Shown here: in pieces, positions 44,101 through 53,247 of the stretch | How the letters are laid out: each line of letters opens with the position of its first letter | Numbering within the stretch: position 1 is the stretch's first letter | Assembly: GCA_037355855.1 (NCBI GenBank) | Contig: CM074765.1 | Span: 992,001 to 1,056,000, forward strand | Origin: Pseudo-nitzschia pungens | Taxonomy: Eukaryota > Bacillariophyta > Bacillariophyceae > Bacillariales > Bacillariaceae | Direction of reading: 5' to 3' | Length of the DNA stretch: 64,000 nucleotides | The notes under the pieces: model-generated | The model's input: only the letters and a program-made list of their open reading frames with translations | What the model was told of the DNA's origin: nothing | The model's database searches: none | Position numbers and translations under genes: made by a program

Positions 44101-45632
44101 TTGACGTGAAGTTGGGGTCTCTCACAAGGAAAGCACGGCTTGTCGCCGATGGCCACAAGGTACAAGCCACAGCTAAGGAACATACCTTCAGCAGTGTTCC
44201 AAGCAGGGATTCAGTCCGTATCTTCTTCCTGTTGGCAGCGCTGAACAATCTGGACGTGCTGTCTGCGGACATACAGAACGCATATCTTACAGCGCCGATC
44301 AAGAAGAAGTACTATTTAGTTGCACGGGCTGAAGATGGTTTCCCCCAGCATTTGGTAGGTCAGGTATGTAAGATCGTTCGAGCACTGTATGGACTTCCTG
44401 TTGCAGGCGCGTCGTTCCGATCCTATTTGACCAAGCACCTACGAACGCTAGGGTATCAGCCTTGTAAAGCTGACCCTGATGTTCATATGCGAGTGGAGAC
44501 GCGAAAGGATGGTTCTAGGTACTGGGCATACCTGATTGCATACGTCGACGATATTATCTGTTGCAGTGAGGACCCCCGACGGCAGTTGGAAAGTATCGAG
44601 CAGCGCTTCACGCTGAAGGACGGGACTATAGAAGTTCCAACCCTGTATCTGGGCGCTGATGTCCATTCGCATGTGGTCGAAGACGATCCAATTCCCAAGT
44701 GGGCGATGTCCTCCGAGAAATATGCTAAGAAAGCCATCGACGCAGTAGAGAAGGAGCTTGGCACCGAGCAGTATGGTTACAAGCACCTTCCGAACAAGGT
44801 GTCTACCCCGTTGACATCCGATTATCGTCCAGAGGTTGATGTAACCGCCGAGCTGGATCCAAGCAAGCAGAACTACTACCAAGGATTGATTGGCGTCTTG
44901 AGATGGTTGTGCGAACTTGGAAGACTTGATTTGGTCATGCCTGTATCCCTCATGTCCAGGTACCTAGCCCAAGCAAGAACAGGACATTTGAATCAAGTAT
45001 TGCACATGTTTGCCTATCTCAAGGCGCACGCTCGATCCAAGCTAGTATTTGACGAGACGCGTCCTGAAGTGGATGAAACCAGATTCCCCGACTGTGATTG
45101 GAGTGAGTTTTATCCTGATGCCAAGGAAGTATTGCCACCGGATGCTCCTGAACCTCTTGGAAAAGCAGTTATTATGAGTTGTTTTGTCGATGCGGATCAT
45201 GCCGGATGCAAAGCAACAAGAAGGTCCCATACCGGAATTATCATCTTTGTAAACAGAGCCCCTATACTGTGGTTCAGCAAACGCCAGACCACTGTCGAGA
45301 CGTCAACCTTTGGTTCTGAGATAGTGGCATTGCGGATTGCCATTGAACTGATTGAGGGTCTCAGGTACAAGCTCCGGATGATGGGCGTTCCTATTGAAGG
45401 TCCTACGAATGTGTACTGTGACAATGAGTCTGTTGTCAAAAATACAACCAGACCGGAGAGTCCATGCAACAAGAAGCACAACAGTGTTGCCTACCACAAG
45501 GCGCGCGAGTCTATTGCTGCTGGGACGATTCGAATTGCAAAGGAGCCTGGTGAGACCAATATTGCCGACTTATTCACCAAGCTATTGAATGGTCCAGCTC
45601 TGAAAGAACACTGCGCTCGATGCATGTGGTAA
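41112..45632 (+). CDS. Copia pol polyprotein
   Basis: The open stretch has 1506 codons and begins without an obvious own start, since the first ATG is the fourth codon. Protease: CELDSHADT around D20. Integrase: acidic residues D450 (YTDTW), D507 (LISDGA) and E547 (QNRAE). Reverse transcriptase: SADIQNAYLTAPIKKK, LYGLPVAG and YVDD at 1144-1147 (LIAYVDDI). RNase H: SCFVDADHAGCKATRRSHTG, ETSTFGSEIVALR, VYCDNESVV and NIADLFTKLL. All catalytic signatures are present and there is no internal stop, so the enzyme set looks functional. It is in the same frame as gag, which suggests expression as a readthrough fusion. Confidence 0.95.
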   Translation: MYQMDLPRARPSPEGQCELDSHADTTAAGSNMILLEDQVVSHVDVHPFSPELEPIKNIPIGTCVTAYTDTNGKVWLIYFHEALYFGDKLSHSLICPNQIRDCHPNRVSEAPRQYDEQSSHSIHIDNTDPEDPHVGHTLDIKLMLDGVVSYFPSRKPTKHEMATCDHVVATRDSPWDPKSKKFEQAEEAIDGSHPLNPTLSVLRAGTPHASAPTTKQSKRSKTNKRKLEPVETRSNFSPHLYDEPLRSDELILPPHDCYEKYKLRSLQQLCTRRDLTPCAIASDSRLDARLSSLFHSGDSLKTCGDDDVDEDAAVPSLTINALHTPLYERAYTDGRERFELDPRCRDSPVCLSSVYKHVRWDDDAVDPVDPELDTIARRAKWGPTIDTERYCKIDSDRLSKIWDVSPRKAADTLRVTTQKGFRNPMHPLVRRLPTQSFRNKRIAAGKWYTDTWMAKVPSIMRQDSAAQVFSNGKGYDEFIPIQGKKQAYEGLKIFIHDVGIPEHLISDGAREQGSPGTYKTPWNKVVSKNHIHQTFIQPRCPFQNRAELSIGHISRSIRKKTARKRSPKRLWAFCGELVAAIRQRTASSDPTMMGRTPFEIVHGYMPDISLYQAHEWYDFVYWVDLSDGTEKLGRWLGPCGDRFGGGDCHWILNEAAMPVSTNTVRAVTEEEWRSHDVKRYMDSFDQAVESKIGDKVEDNDVKFQATYPDPPAELFEGHQERWELAEPEASIPDIDDLIPDGDDYDEYIGNNVMIQKGDERLRCVVKNRSADLNGNPIGKRNDNPILDTRMYDLQFPDGSIEQYTANIVAESMYSEIDDDGRMFSLLDEIIDHEKDGSAVRKQDATITNKYGRKVPRPTTKGWRLLVSWKDGTESWCKLSDLKESFPVQTAEYAISAKISDQPAFRWWIHHVLRRKKRILKATKRNKYWDRTHKFGVELPHSIPEALAIDRKTGTDYWEKAIAKEMRNNEMAFEFDSSYTVEGLKAEGFSKITTHMIFDVKLGSLTRKARLVADGHKVQATAKEHTFSSVPSRDSVRIFFLLAALNNLDVLSADIQNAYLTAPIKKKYYLVARAEDGFPQHLVGQVCKIVRALYGLPVAGASFRSYLTKHLRTLGYQPCKADPDVHMRVETRKDGSRYWAYLIAYVDDIICCSEDPRRQLESIEQRFTLKDGTIEVPTLYLGADVHSHVVEDDPIPKWAMSSEKYAKKAIDAVEKELGTEQYGYKHLPNKVSTPLTSDYRPEVDVTAELDPSKQNYYQGLIGVLRWLCELGRLDLVMPVSLMSRYLAQARTGHLNQVLHMFAYLKAHARSKLVFDETRPEVDETRFPDCDWSEFYPDAKEVLPPDAPEPLGKAVIMSCFVDADHAGCKATRRSHTGIIIFVNRAPILWFSKRQTTVETSTFGSEIVALRIAIELIEGLRYKLRMMGVPIEGPTNVYCDNESVVKNTTRPESPCNKKHNSVAYHKARESIAAGTIRIAKEPGETNIADLFTKLLNGPALKEHCARCMW

Positions 45633-46185
45633 AGAAAAATTGCTCCAGCTGCATTATTTGAGGTACTTCGACCCCCTGACAAGCAGTTCGGAAGCAGCAG
45701 ATTTCGATTTCGATTTTCGGAAGCAACCGATTTCGATTTTCGGAAGCAACCGATTACGATTTTCGGAAGCAACCGATTACGATTTTCAGAAGCAATCGAT
45801 TACGTTTTTTGGCAGCAATCGAACGCAGCTGATTTCGTCTCCGGTACACCGGTTCCGGGGACTATAAACTTGAACGACAATAGGCTGATTTATTGATCTC
45901 CTCGTACGTGTCGAGGAGTGGAACCAAAGGGCAAAATGTCCTATGGCCCGCCCCCCTTTTTTTTGAACTACGAATCAGCCGGGCCTCTGATAGAAGAACT
46001 GCAATATTTGGTGCAGTTTGACCTCTGACAAGTTACATGGAAGCATCCCTGAATTCTGTTATGATCCATCCAAGTGTCCTGGTACAACAAGCAAGAGTAT
46101 TGGTGTCCCCCTGGGAGTATCTGTTTCCGGGGACTGGTATAGTTGCTTGCTCAGTACAGGAATACTAGCATGAATCACGGGGACT
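45633..46185. other. Retrotransposon 3' tail before the 3' LTR
   Basis: Non-coding. It contains 23-bp tandem repeats (45688-45826) and three copies of a GGGGACT box at about 45857, 46132 and 46179. The last directly precedes the 3' LTR and is the likely polypurine primer (ACGGGGACT); the first also reads GGGGACTAT, as at the LTR junction. Confidence 0.55.
45688..45826. repeat. 23-bp tandem repeats in the retrotransposon tail
   Basis: CGATTTTCGGAAGCAACCGA recurs at 45711, 45734, 45757, 45780 and, degraded, 45803, exactly 23 bp apart, with a partial first unit from 45688. The period of 23 shows it is not coding. Confidence 0.9.
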
Positions 46186-47118
46186 ATGAAGATATTCAAG
46201 GTGGTGCTATGATCTGTGCTAGCAAGGCTCCTGTGTAGAAGGGCTACTGGGTCTACAGTCAGCAACATCCAGTAGCTGACTAACAGGTGCTGAGCTGAGT
46301 GCTGAGATGTGTGCTAATTGGTAGCATACAGGCCTAGCAACAGGCTCAGCAACAGGCTTAGCAACAGGCTTAGCAGCAGGCTTAGCAGCAGGCTTAGCAG
46401 CAGACCTATCCTGTCTAGTATTGCTAGCAGAGTTTACTAGGGTCGCCGCGTACGATTTGTACCAATCGTACGTACCCCGAGTAAAGCACCTTTTTATGGT
46501 GTAGCTAAATGCTACAGGGTTAGGGTTGCTAAGGCTACGAGATACTGGAAGATGCTAACCTACCATGATACCAACGCTAAGATATGATGCTACCGCCGGG
46601 GCCAGGTCATTGGTGTATAATATGTACCATGACTGGATGCCCGGCCCAAACAGTTACCCAACGCGCTAGCATAAGTGAGCTAGCATACGATTGGACCGTT
46701 AATAATTAAGCGAAGCTTAATTAAGCGGAGCTATGCTACGATACTCCGATACGGCATGCTACTCGTAGGATACAGTACCAGAGCTACGGAAGCTCTGTTA
46801 TTAGCGAGTTAGCGGATCGATGTCACGATACAGAGCTGAGCGCTTTGGCTCAGCTCCTTTCACTCTTTCTTTTACACTCTAAAATAGAAACCTATCATGC
46901 CCTCCTTTCGATCGATTCCGATGTACCTCTAGGGAAGTGCTTTGTATTGCTTGAGTGTATGCAATAGGTCTTGAACAGTCCACTGTAGACTCACGATTTG
47001 CCAGGACCTTATGTATTATTATTGTTAAGGCTTTCGCCTATTTTTAGTACGCAGTACGAGATTATTCATATCTACGGTTAAGTTCCCCGAAGACCGCTGA
47101 CGAGCGGATATCAACGCA
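46186..47118 (+). repeat. 3' LTR
   Basis: 933 bp, same as the 5' LTR in length and, on line-by-line reading, in sequence. It is followed directly by TGTTT at 47119-47123, the second copy of the target duplication. Confidence 0.95.
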
Positions 47119-47665
47119 TGTTTTGTGTTTTGTTTTTTGTGTTGGCTTCAAATTTTTGATTTTTAGAAGTATTCGTGACTCAGAGAGAAAACACAACTAC
47201 GAAGTAAGGTTACGAAGTATTGTAGAGAACGCTTCACAGCTCGTACGAGTAAGATTACTGTACGGTACCGAATGTACCGGTAACTTACTTGTAATTACAT
47301 AAATACTCTGATGAGTTATCAGTTAGTCAGTCAGGTGTCATGTAGTAAGAGATTGCGACGCATGCACATGCCCATCATTGTCATTGTGTGTGAAACGTGC
47401 AAACCGCGAACCGGAGTCGTCGCTCGACAACGAGATCTTTTGCGACGAGATTGCGACCAACCGGGCCCTCCTCACAAACGCAGTTGCGGCTAAGTTACCG
47501 GTAAGTTACGACGACAGGAGTTAGCCTTGGTGGACGAAAAGTATTGTGTTGCGACGGGATGGATCCTGCCGATGCACACAGCGGCATGGCGGTCCGGGAA
47601 CAATAAACAACTACCGTACACAACGAATACTCGTACCGCACCCAAGCCGTTCGTGCCCGGCGAAC
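47119..47665. other. Spacer between the retrotransposon and the protease gene
   Basis: About 550 bp. It begins with the target-site copy TGTTT, contains GTAC/GGTAAC palindromic words (about 47200-47300), and serves as 5' flank of the calpain gene. Its distance from the LTR suggests the retrotransposon may influence that promoter. Confidence 0.4.
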
Positions 47666-50600
47666 ATGGCATCCGAAGCCGAGAGCAAGGTTGTGATCGA
47701 TCTGCTGCTCAGTGACGACGACGAGAACGACGAGGACCGGAGTGCCGGTGCTATTGCTATTGCTATTGCCAGCGAAAGCATCGTTGTCGACCGCGATGGC
47801 GACCATCGCGGTGCCGAGACGATGGATGCGAGCGAAACCATCGAGAATGCCAACGGGAACGGACGCTCGGTTGGCAAGAAGAAGCACGCAGCAACGCCGG
47901 CAAAGCCCGCTGCCGCGACGAAGCTCTCCCGCCACGTCGGGCGGAAGCCACCCACCACCAACACCAACACCACCAACCTAAAATCCGCTCGCGGCACCAC
48001 GCTGAACGGATCCGTTCCGAACGGGAATCGGAATCGATCTGGCCGAGGAGGCACCCAACAAAACGGCGGCGGCGGCGGCAACGAAAACAAGAACCCAAAA
48101 AAATCCGCCCCGGTAAAGACGACCACGAGCCGGGGCCTCCAGGCCGGACTGGTCCTGGAAGAAGATATTTTTGCGGCGTTTCCCTCCGGTGGAGCGAGCG
48201 AACACGACCGCGCAACGACCAACGCCATTGCCGGACCCCCGCCATTGTTCGAAGACGATGAATTTGGTCCGGTGGCCTCTTCCATACAAGGTGCGCACCG
48301 GGTTTCGATTGCCGATGGCGATGCCGATGACGATGCCGACACCGATGGCGAAGGCGCTTCCTCGATCGGCAACGGAAAAGTCGTTCCCAAAACGGCTCGG
48401 GGACGAAAGGCCGCGGACGACGAGCAGCTCTGGCGTCCCAAGTGTCGGTGCAACCTGCGTTCGATCTTGTCCTTCCCGTTTAGGGGCGAGATGCGTCCCT
48501 ACTTTGGGTGCGGAAAGACCGACCGTGGGCGAAAGTGCCGGTTTTTTGAGTGGGCCTTCCAGGCGGAACTGGTACCCTGGTACCGATTCGGATCGCACAA
48601 CCACCACGTCTTGGTCCGCCCACCGGAAGAACGGCCGCGGTCGATCGCATCGGCGCGCTATCCCCCCGAACCCAACGCGCGGTCGGCTTTTGCGACTGCA
48701 ACCGCAACCGCAGCGGCAACCGCGTCGTTCTTCTCGGCGCGGGATTTGGTCCAGGGCAGGGTCGGCGATTGCTGGTTCCTGAGCGCTCTGGCGGTCGTGG
48801 CGGAACGCCCGGATCTGGTCGAGCGGCTCTTTCGCAAGCGGCCCGGCCGGGCGAGTTTCCAGGACGAACAACGGGGAATCGTCCGGGTCAATCTGTTTCT
48901 GGACGGGATCTGGACGCCGATTGTCATCGACAATTACCTCCCCTGCAGCGTCGGGGGAGGAGGGAAGCGGCGACGAGAGGAAGAGGACGAATTGCAACGA
49001 GCGATCGAGGCGAGCCTTCTTTCCCCGGATTCCTCCGCTACCGCTGCCGGTAACGCGATCCGAAATCCGTACAAAAAACCAAGGAAAGTCGACACGAACA
49101 AGCTACGGGCCACTCCCGTGGCGGCGGGCCCCAACGATCCCCTTGGTCTGTCGGCCACCAATGTTCGCATCATGAAGATTACAGCCGCGTTTCTCCAAAA
49201 GCAACACGACAAATTCAAGAGTGGTACCATCAACGGCATTGGCAATTCGAATTCGAATCCGTTCAATCCGTGCCTCGTACCGGCTGGTCGTCTGGCCGCG
49301 ACACAAGACCTGGCATACTCCAAGGCCCGCAGAAACCAGCTGTGGGTCCCCTTTCTGGAAAAGGCCTACGCCAAGATCCACGGTTCCTACAGGGCAATCA
49401 GCGGCGGTCACATTGCCGAGGCCTTTCTGGACCTGACCGGTGCGCCCACGATGCAAATTGGTTGGCACCGCGGCCGCGCCGCTTCGATGGGATTCAGCAC
49501 GATCTACCGGGATCCCAAACGACTCTGGGCGGACCTGAACAAGTGGAGAAGCCAGCGACTGCCCATGGGTTGCGGAACCGATAGTTCCGCGGGGGGCCTG
49601 ATCGGAATGCACGCCTACAGCATACTGGACGTGCGAGAAATTTCCAACGTGGGGGTCGAGTTCTTTCGGGAGAGTCTCGTCGGGGGGACCCTGGGAAACG
49701 TGAGCGGCTTCACCGAGTACGACGGGAAGGTTCGGTTGTTGCAGGTCCGGAATCCCCACGGGCAGGGGGAATGGAAGGGGAACTTTTCGGACAGGTGCAA
49801 GCTGTGGGAAAAGCTGATGCTGAACAGCGGGATCACCCTGCCCCGAACCATGGCCAACGACGGGACCTTTTGGATCGGTTACGACGACTTTTTGCTGGGA
49901 TTTTCCAACATCGACGTCGTTCTGGCCCACGAAGGCAACCACGCCAAGTCCTTCGTGTCGAATTTTCCGCCGAAAAAATCCAATCATCGGTGCCAGCGCG
50001 CCTTTGAGGTCTCTCTGATCGATCCGCAGCCCGGCCTCGAGACGAAGGAGCGGGTGGAAGTCTTTGTCATGGGAATCCAAAAGAACAGACGCGGAGCTCG
50101 GCAGGGACGAGCGGATCGGAAAAAGTCCTACAAGGTTTCGGATTTTGGAATCGTGGTGGGAGAGTACCCGCTGGATGCGGGAACCGGCAGAGACGACGAC
50201 GACGACGACGACGCGCGCGGCGGGAGACGCAATGCTGGAAGTGGTTCGACGCTTTTCTCGTCGGTCCACGGACAAATGTTCGGCTTCCAGCGCAACGGTC
50301 ACTACAAGTTGGTACTGGATCGCAAGCACTGCAAGCGGTTGGTCGTCATGCCGGTCTCCTTCGGGCATCCCGCGGCAACGGACGAATTCCTCAGTTTCGT
50401 CGTTCGATTCAACGCCGACGCTCCCCTCATGATCCGGGAGCTCGAAAGGGTCCCGCGGATGGATCGGGTTCTCGGCGAGTTTTTGATCTCGGCCAAGCCG
50501 TCGGGATTTTTCGAAAACACGCGGCAGGGCCAGAAAACCGTTCTGTGGGCCGACCCGAACCACAAAGTGGTCCGGATCGATTGTCTCGGAAACCGCGGTG

Positions 50601-51982
50601 GAACCGTCTTTGTCTACCTGTGCGCGGCCGATCGTGTTTCTCGACAAACACATTCGGCGGGAACGGAATCCCTAACGGTGGGCATCGAAGCCACCTGCCG
50701 AGGAATGTCGTGTCGGGTGGAAGGCGGTCTGCTGGATCACGAAACGATCGCCAAGGGAAAAAAGTTCGAGGCTTCCTGGAGAAAATTCGGCGCGACTTTT
50801 TCCATCGCACGAAAGCCGACCGACGAAGCATCGCGAGAATCACGTCTGTTGATGGTTCTTTATCAGTCCGGACAGGATACCGAAATGGGTTCGGTGACGT
50901 GTCGACCGATGGGGCACGTCCTCGGTAGGAGAAACGACAGCGAACACGCGCCCAAAACTCTGGAGAAATATTGGAAAACGTCGTCGACGGGAGATGATTC
51001 GGGTCGGGGAAACTCGTTCTTTGACGACTACGAGCGTCTCGGTGTCTTTCATCCCGTTGCCGGCATGGACGCCGATGGATTCAAACGCTGCGGTTCAAAC
51101 TACGAGAGCGCGGCATCGAACGGTGGTTACAGGCCGGTTCGCGAAAACGAGTTCGACGGGGATTCGGATTTGGAAAGGGCCCTGGCGCTGTCTCTCCGGG
51201 AGGAGGAGACCGGGGAATCTTTCACCGCGAGTCGCAACACGGATGGCAAGCTATCGGTCGAGGAAGCCATGTTGCAAGAAGCCATCGAGCGCAGTTGCCA
51301 GCAGTATTCCAACGACAACGCAGCTGTTGCATCTCGCGAATCTACGTATGAAATGCAGCTGGAAGACGCTTTGCGACGCAGCCGTCAAGACGATGGGACG
51401 AAAAATAACAACAACAATAATAATAATAGCAACAATAACGATAGAGCCCTCGATGACGGGACTCGAAATCCAGCAAACAACAGCCGCGCCAATGGATTCG
51501 AAGGAGCAATCGATTTGACAGGTACCGAGGCGATGAAGCCCGCAGCCAATTCAAAACGATACCGTGACAACAAACGGAAAAGAAACAAGGCAGAGGAACC
51601 AATTGTGCTGGATCTCACAACTGCAGATGCGCCGATCGCGGCATCGAAGAATCCCGCAAAATCGCTCCCCTCTGCCGAATCTTCCGAAAGGCGGGGTGAC
51701 ACCGGGGAACAAGGCGATAACACCGTCTTTGTATTGATAGATAGCAGTGACGAAGAGGAAACGAACGGAAACTCCGTGACATTTGCCAACGCGGACTCAT
51801 CGAGCGACCGTCGAGAGCGCAGGGGTCGCAACGACGAGACGCGGAAGAGAGGCGGAACCGACGACGATCGTCATCGTTCCGTGGACGAAGCCGCGTCCGC
51901 GTCCGGCACCGGCGGGGACGGTCGGGAGAAGAAACGAAAACTCGCCGCGGAAGCCGCACTGAAACGATTGCAAAAATTGTGA
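47666..51982 (+). CDS. Calpain-type cysteine protease with GRF zinc finger, UIMs and SIM-like motifs
   Basis: 1438 residues from the ATG at 47666; the frame is open upstream, but this ATG begins a typical acidic N-terminus. Order: VVIDLLLSDDDENDED (9-24), SUMO-interaction-like; a disordered basic region; a GRF-type zinc finger (C260-x-C262, C282, C291, RPYFGCG...CRFFEWA). Then the calpain core: DLVQGRVGDCWFLSAL with catalytic C369, MHAYSILDV with H649, and VRNPHGQGEW with N696. The Cys-His gap is long because of an insert carrying ELQRAIEASL. Beta-rich C2-like regions follow. The C-terminus has three LxxAxxxS ubiquitin-interacting motifs (LERALALS, LQEAIERS, LEDALRRS), a poly-Asn run, and AIDLTG, IVLDLTT and FVLIDSSDEEE. 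GRF fingers in other proteins bind single-stranded DNA. The combination suggests a protease acting on ubiquitin/SUMO-marked, possibly DNA-bound proteins (inference). Confidence 0.85.
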   Translation: MASEAESKVVIDLLLSDDDENDEDRSAGAIAIAIASESIVVDRDGDHRGAETMDASETIENANGNGRSVGKKKHAATPAKPAAATKLSRHVGRKPPTTNTNTTNLKSARGTTLNGSVPNGNRNRSGRGGTQQNGGGGGNENKNPKKSAPVKTTTSRGLQAGLVLEEDIFAAFPSGGASEHDRATTNAIAGPPPLFEDDEFGPVASSIQGAHRVSIADGDADDDADTDGEGASSIGNGKVVPKTARGRKAADDEQLWRPKCRCNLRSILSFPFRGEMRPYFGCGKTDRGRKCRFFEWAFQAELVPWYRFGSHNHHVLVRPPEERPRSIASARYPPEPNARSAFATATATAAATASFFSARDLVQGRVGDCWFLSALAVVAERPDLVERLFRKRPGRASFQDEQRGIVRVNLFLDGIWTPIVIDNYLPCSVGGGGKRRREEEDELQRAIEASLLSPDSSATAAGNAIRNPYKKPRKVDTNKLRATPVAAGPNDPLGLSATNVRIMKITAAFLQKQHDKFKSGTINGIGNSNSNPFNPCLVPAGRLAATQDLAYSKARRNQLWVPFLEKAYAKIHGSYRAISGGHIAEAFLDLTGAPTMQIGWHRGRAASMGFSTIYRDPKRLWADLNKWRSQRLPMGCGTDSSAGGLIGMHAYSILDVREISNVGVEFFRESLVGGTLGNVSGFTEYDGKVRLLQVRNPHGQGEWKGNFSDRCKLWEKLMLNSGITLPRTMANDGTFWIGYDDFLLGFSNIDVVLAHEGNHAKSFVSNFPPKKSNHRCQRAFEVSLIDPQPGLETKERVEVFVMGIQKNRRGARQGRADRKKSYKVSDFGIVVGEYPLDAGTGRDDDDDDDARGGRRNAGSGSTLFSSVHGQMFGFQRNGHYKLVLDRKHCKRLVVMPVSFGHPAATDEFLSFVVRFNADAPLMIRELERVPRMDRVLGEFLISAKPSGFFENTRQGQKTVLWADPNHKVVRIDCLGNRGGTVFVYLCAADRVSRQTHSAGTESLTVGIEATCRGMSCRVEGGLLDHETIAKGKKFEASWRKFGATFSIARKPTDEASRESRLLMVLYQSGQDTEMGSVTCRPMGHVLGRRNDSEHAPKTLEKYWKTSSTGDDSGRGNSFFDDYERLGVFHPVAGMDADGFKRCGSNYESAASNGGYRPVRENEFDGDSDLERALALSLREEETGESFTASRNTDGKLSVEEAMLQEAIERSCQQYSNDNAAVASRESTYEMQLEDALRRSRQDDGTKNNNNNNNNSNNNDRALDDGTRNPANNSRANGFEGAIDLTGTEAMKPAANSKRYRDNKRKRNKAEEPIVLDLTTADAPIAASKNPAKSLPSAESSERRGDTGEQGDNTVFVLIDSSDEEETNGNSVTFANADSSSDRRERRGRNDETRKRGGTDDDRHRSVDEAASASGTGGDGREKKRKLAAEAALKRLQKL

Positions 51983-53247
51983 CGTCGGGGCCGGAGTTCG
52001 GAGTTTCGACGGAGGGTGGGTGCCCCGGCTTTCCAATTTTGTGTCGTTGAGACGAAAAATTCGGAGTCATACTTGTACTACCAGTAGCTACACGTACCAG
52101 TATCGTACCCCACCTAAGTATTGAAAACAAATCGTAACTTACTCAAATCTCTACCGGTATTATGACTATTGATATTTTAGTGTGGCAATCCATACCGTGC
52201 GAAATCCCGTGCGGGAAGACATTGCTGCTCAGATTTTTTAGTCGTGAACCAAATCGATATCAACTCCGTCTGTTATGTGATCGCCTTAGCATCGACTGCC
52301 GCGCGCACATTCGTTGAATTATGTAACGGTCGTCCTCAACCGATGACCGGTAAAGGAAAGGAGGAACGATGATGTGCCACGGGACGAGTTGCGGGTTGGC
52401 GTGCTAAGGTGACCTAAGTTCACCGCATGCCCTGCTTTGAAACTAGCTAGACTATTGCCCTGGAGTGTCTCATTGGTATGATAGCTTAAGTGCGCTAACG
52501 GGAAGGATTAAGTCACGTCTGAAGAAAGTATGCAACATGCAACACCCCATGCGCTCACTCCCCGTGGTACGTACTTTAGCATACGTACCCGGTACGGTTG
52601 GAAGTGATTTGATTACCTGGAACAGTAGAAACAAACTAAGTTACCGTAAGTTACTCCACGTACGGTACAAGAAAAAATGAATACGAAGTAATTTGTGAGC
52701 GTAACCTTACTTGTACGAATGACAGTGCAAATTCCTGCACGGCAATTAGTTCACTTCCCATCACACGGAGCCTCTTTCGCTGTACCGGTAATCTCGTTGG
52801 ATCGTGGGAAACTAGAAAGGCACATCGGCAGACTCAATCGAGAACGCTTTGGATCGTCGACAAGGAGTGAAAGAACCGAGAATATCCCGCATTAATACAC
52901 ACTAACAGTTAACCCAAGGGAAGGAGACACTGGCATTGCAGTGACGCACTTTGTATTTTACTACCGCAGACCTTTTGTCCGATTTCAAGGTTAAAGACTT
53001 TTCCGGTCGTCGTCTCGGATATATAGGCAATCTACGGTGCCCTCTCCATCCATTGAAAGCAAACGGATCCCACACGGGGACGATTGTTGCAATCCGGAAA
53101 GCAGGAAGTTCGAACCACGGTATTTCTATTTTGAAGCAAAAGAGGTTGTGTGCCGTGCACGAATTGTTTTTGGAATTTCCTATACCGTACGTGTACTATT
53201 TTGCTCTCGAATACATACTTTTGTGATTGAAAATACAATTGCTTGCA
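51983..53247. other. Intergenic between protease and kinase genes
   Basis: 1.26 kb; no gene supported. It holds dense GTAC-centred palindromic words (about 52080-52110, 52560-52700), among them CGTACGTA-like and GGTTAC/GTAACC words, as in other spacers. The right end is the kinase promoter and 5' UTR. Confidence 0.4.

Larger units (their letters stand above)
37277..47118 (+). mobile_element. Complete copia (CoDi-like) LTR retrotransposon
   Basis: The element is 9842 bp, bounded by two 933-bp direct repeats that look identical and flanked by the 5-bp duplication TGTTT (37272-37276 and 47119-47123). Order: LTR, about 870 bp leader, gag frame (39084-41069), a single UGA, pol frame (to 45632) with protease, integrase, reverse transcriptase and RNase H, a 550-bp tail, LTR. 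Integrase before reverse transcriptase defines the copia/Pseudoviridae order. The motif LDSHADT and the long Ala/Pro-rich gag resemble diatom CoDi elements. Intact frames, matching LTRs and a clean target duplication point to a recent insertion. Confidence 0.95.
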
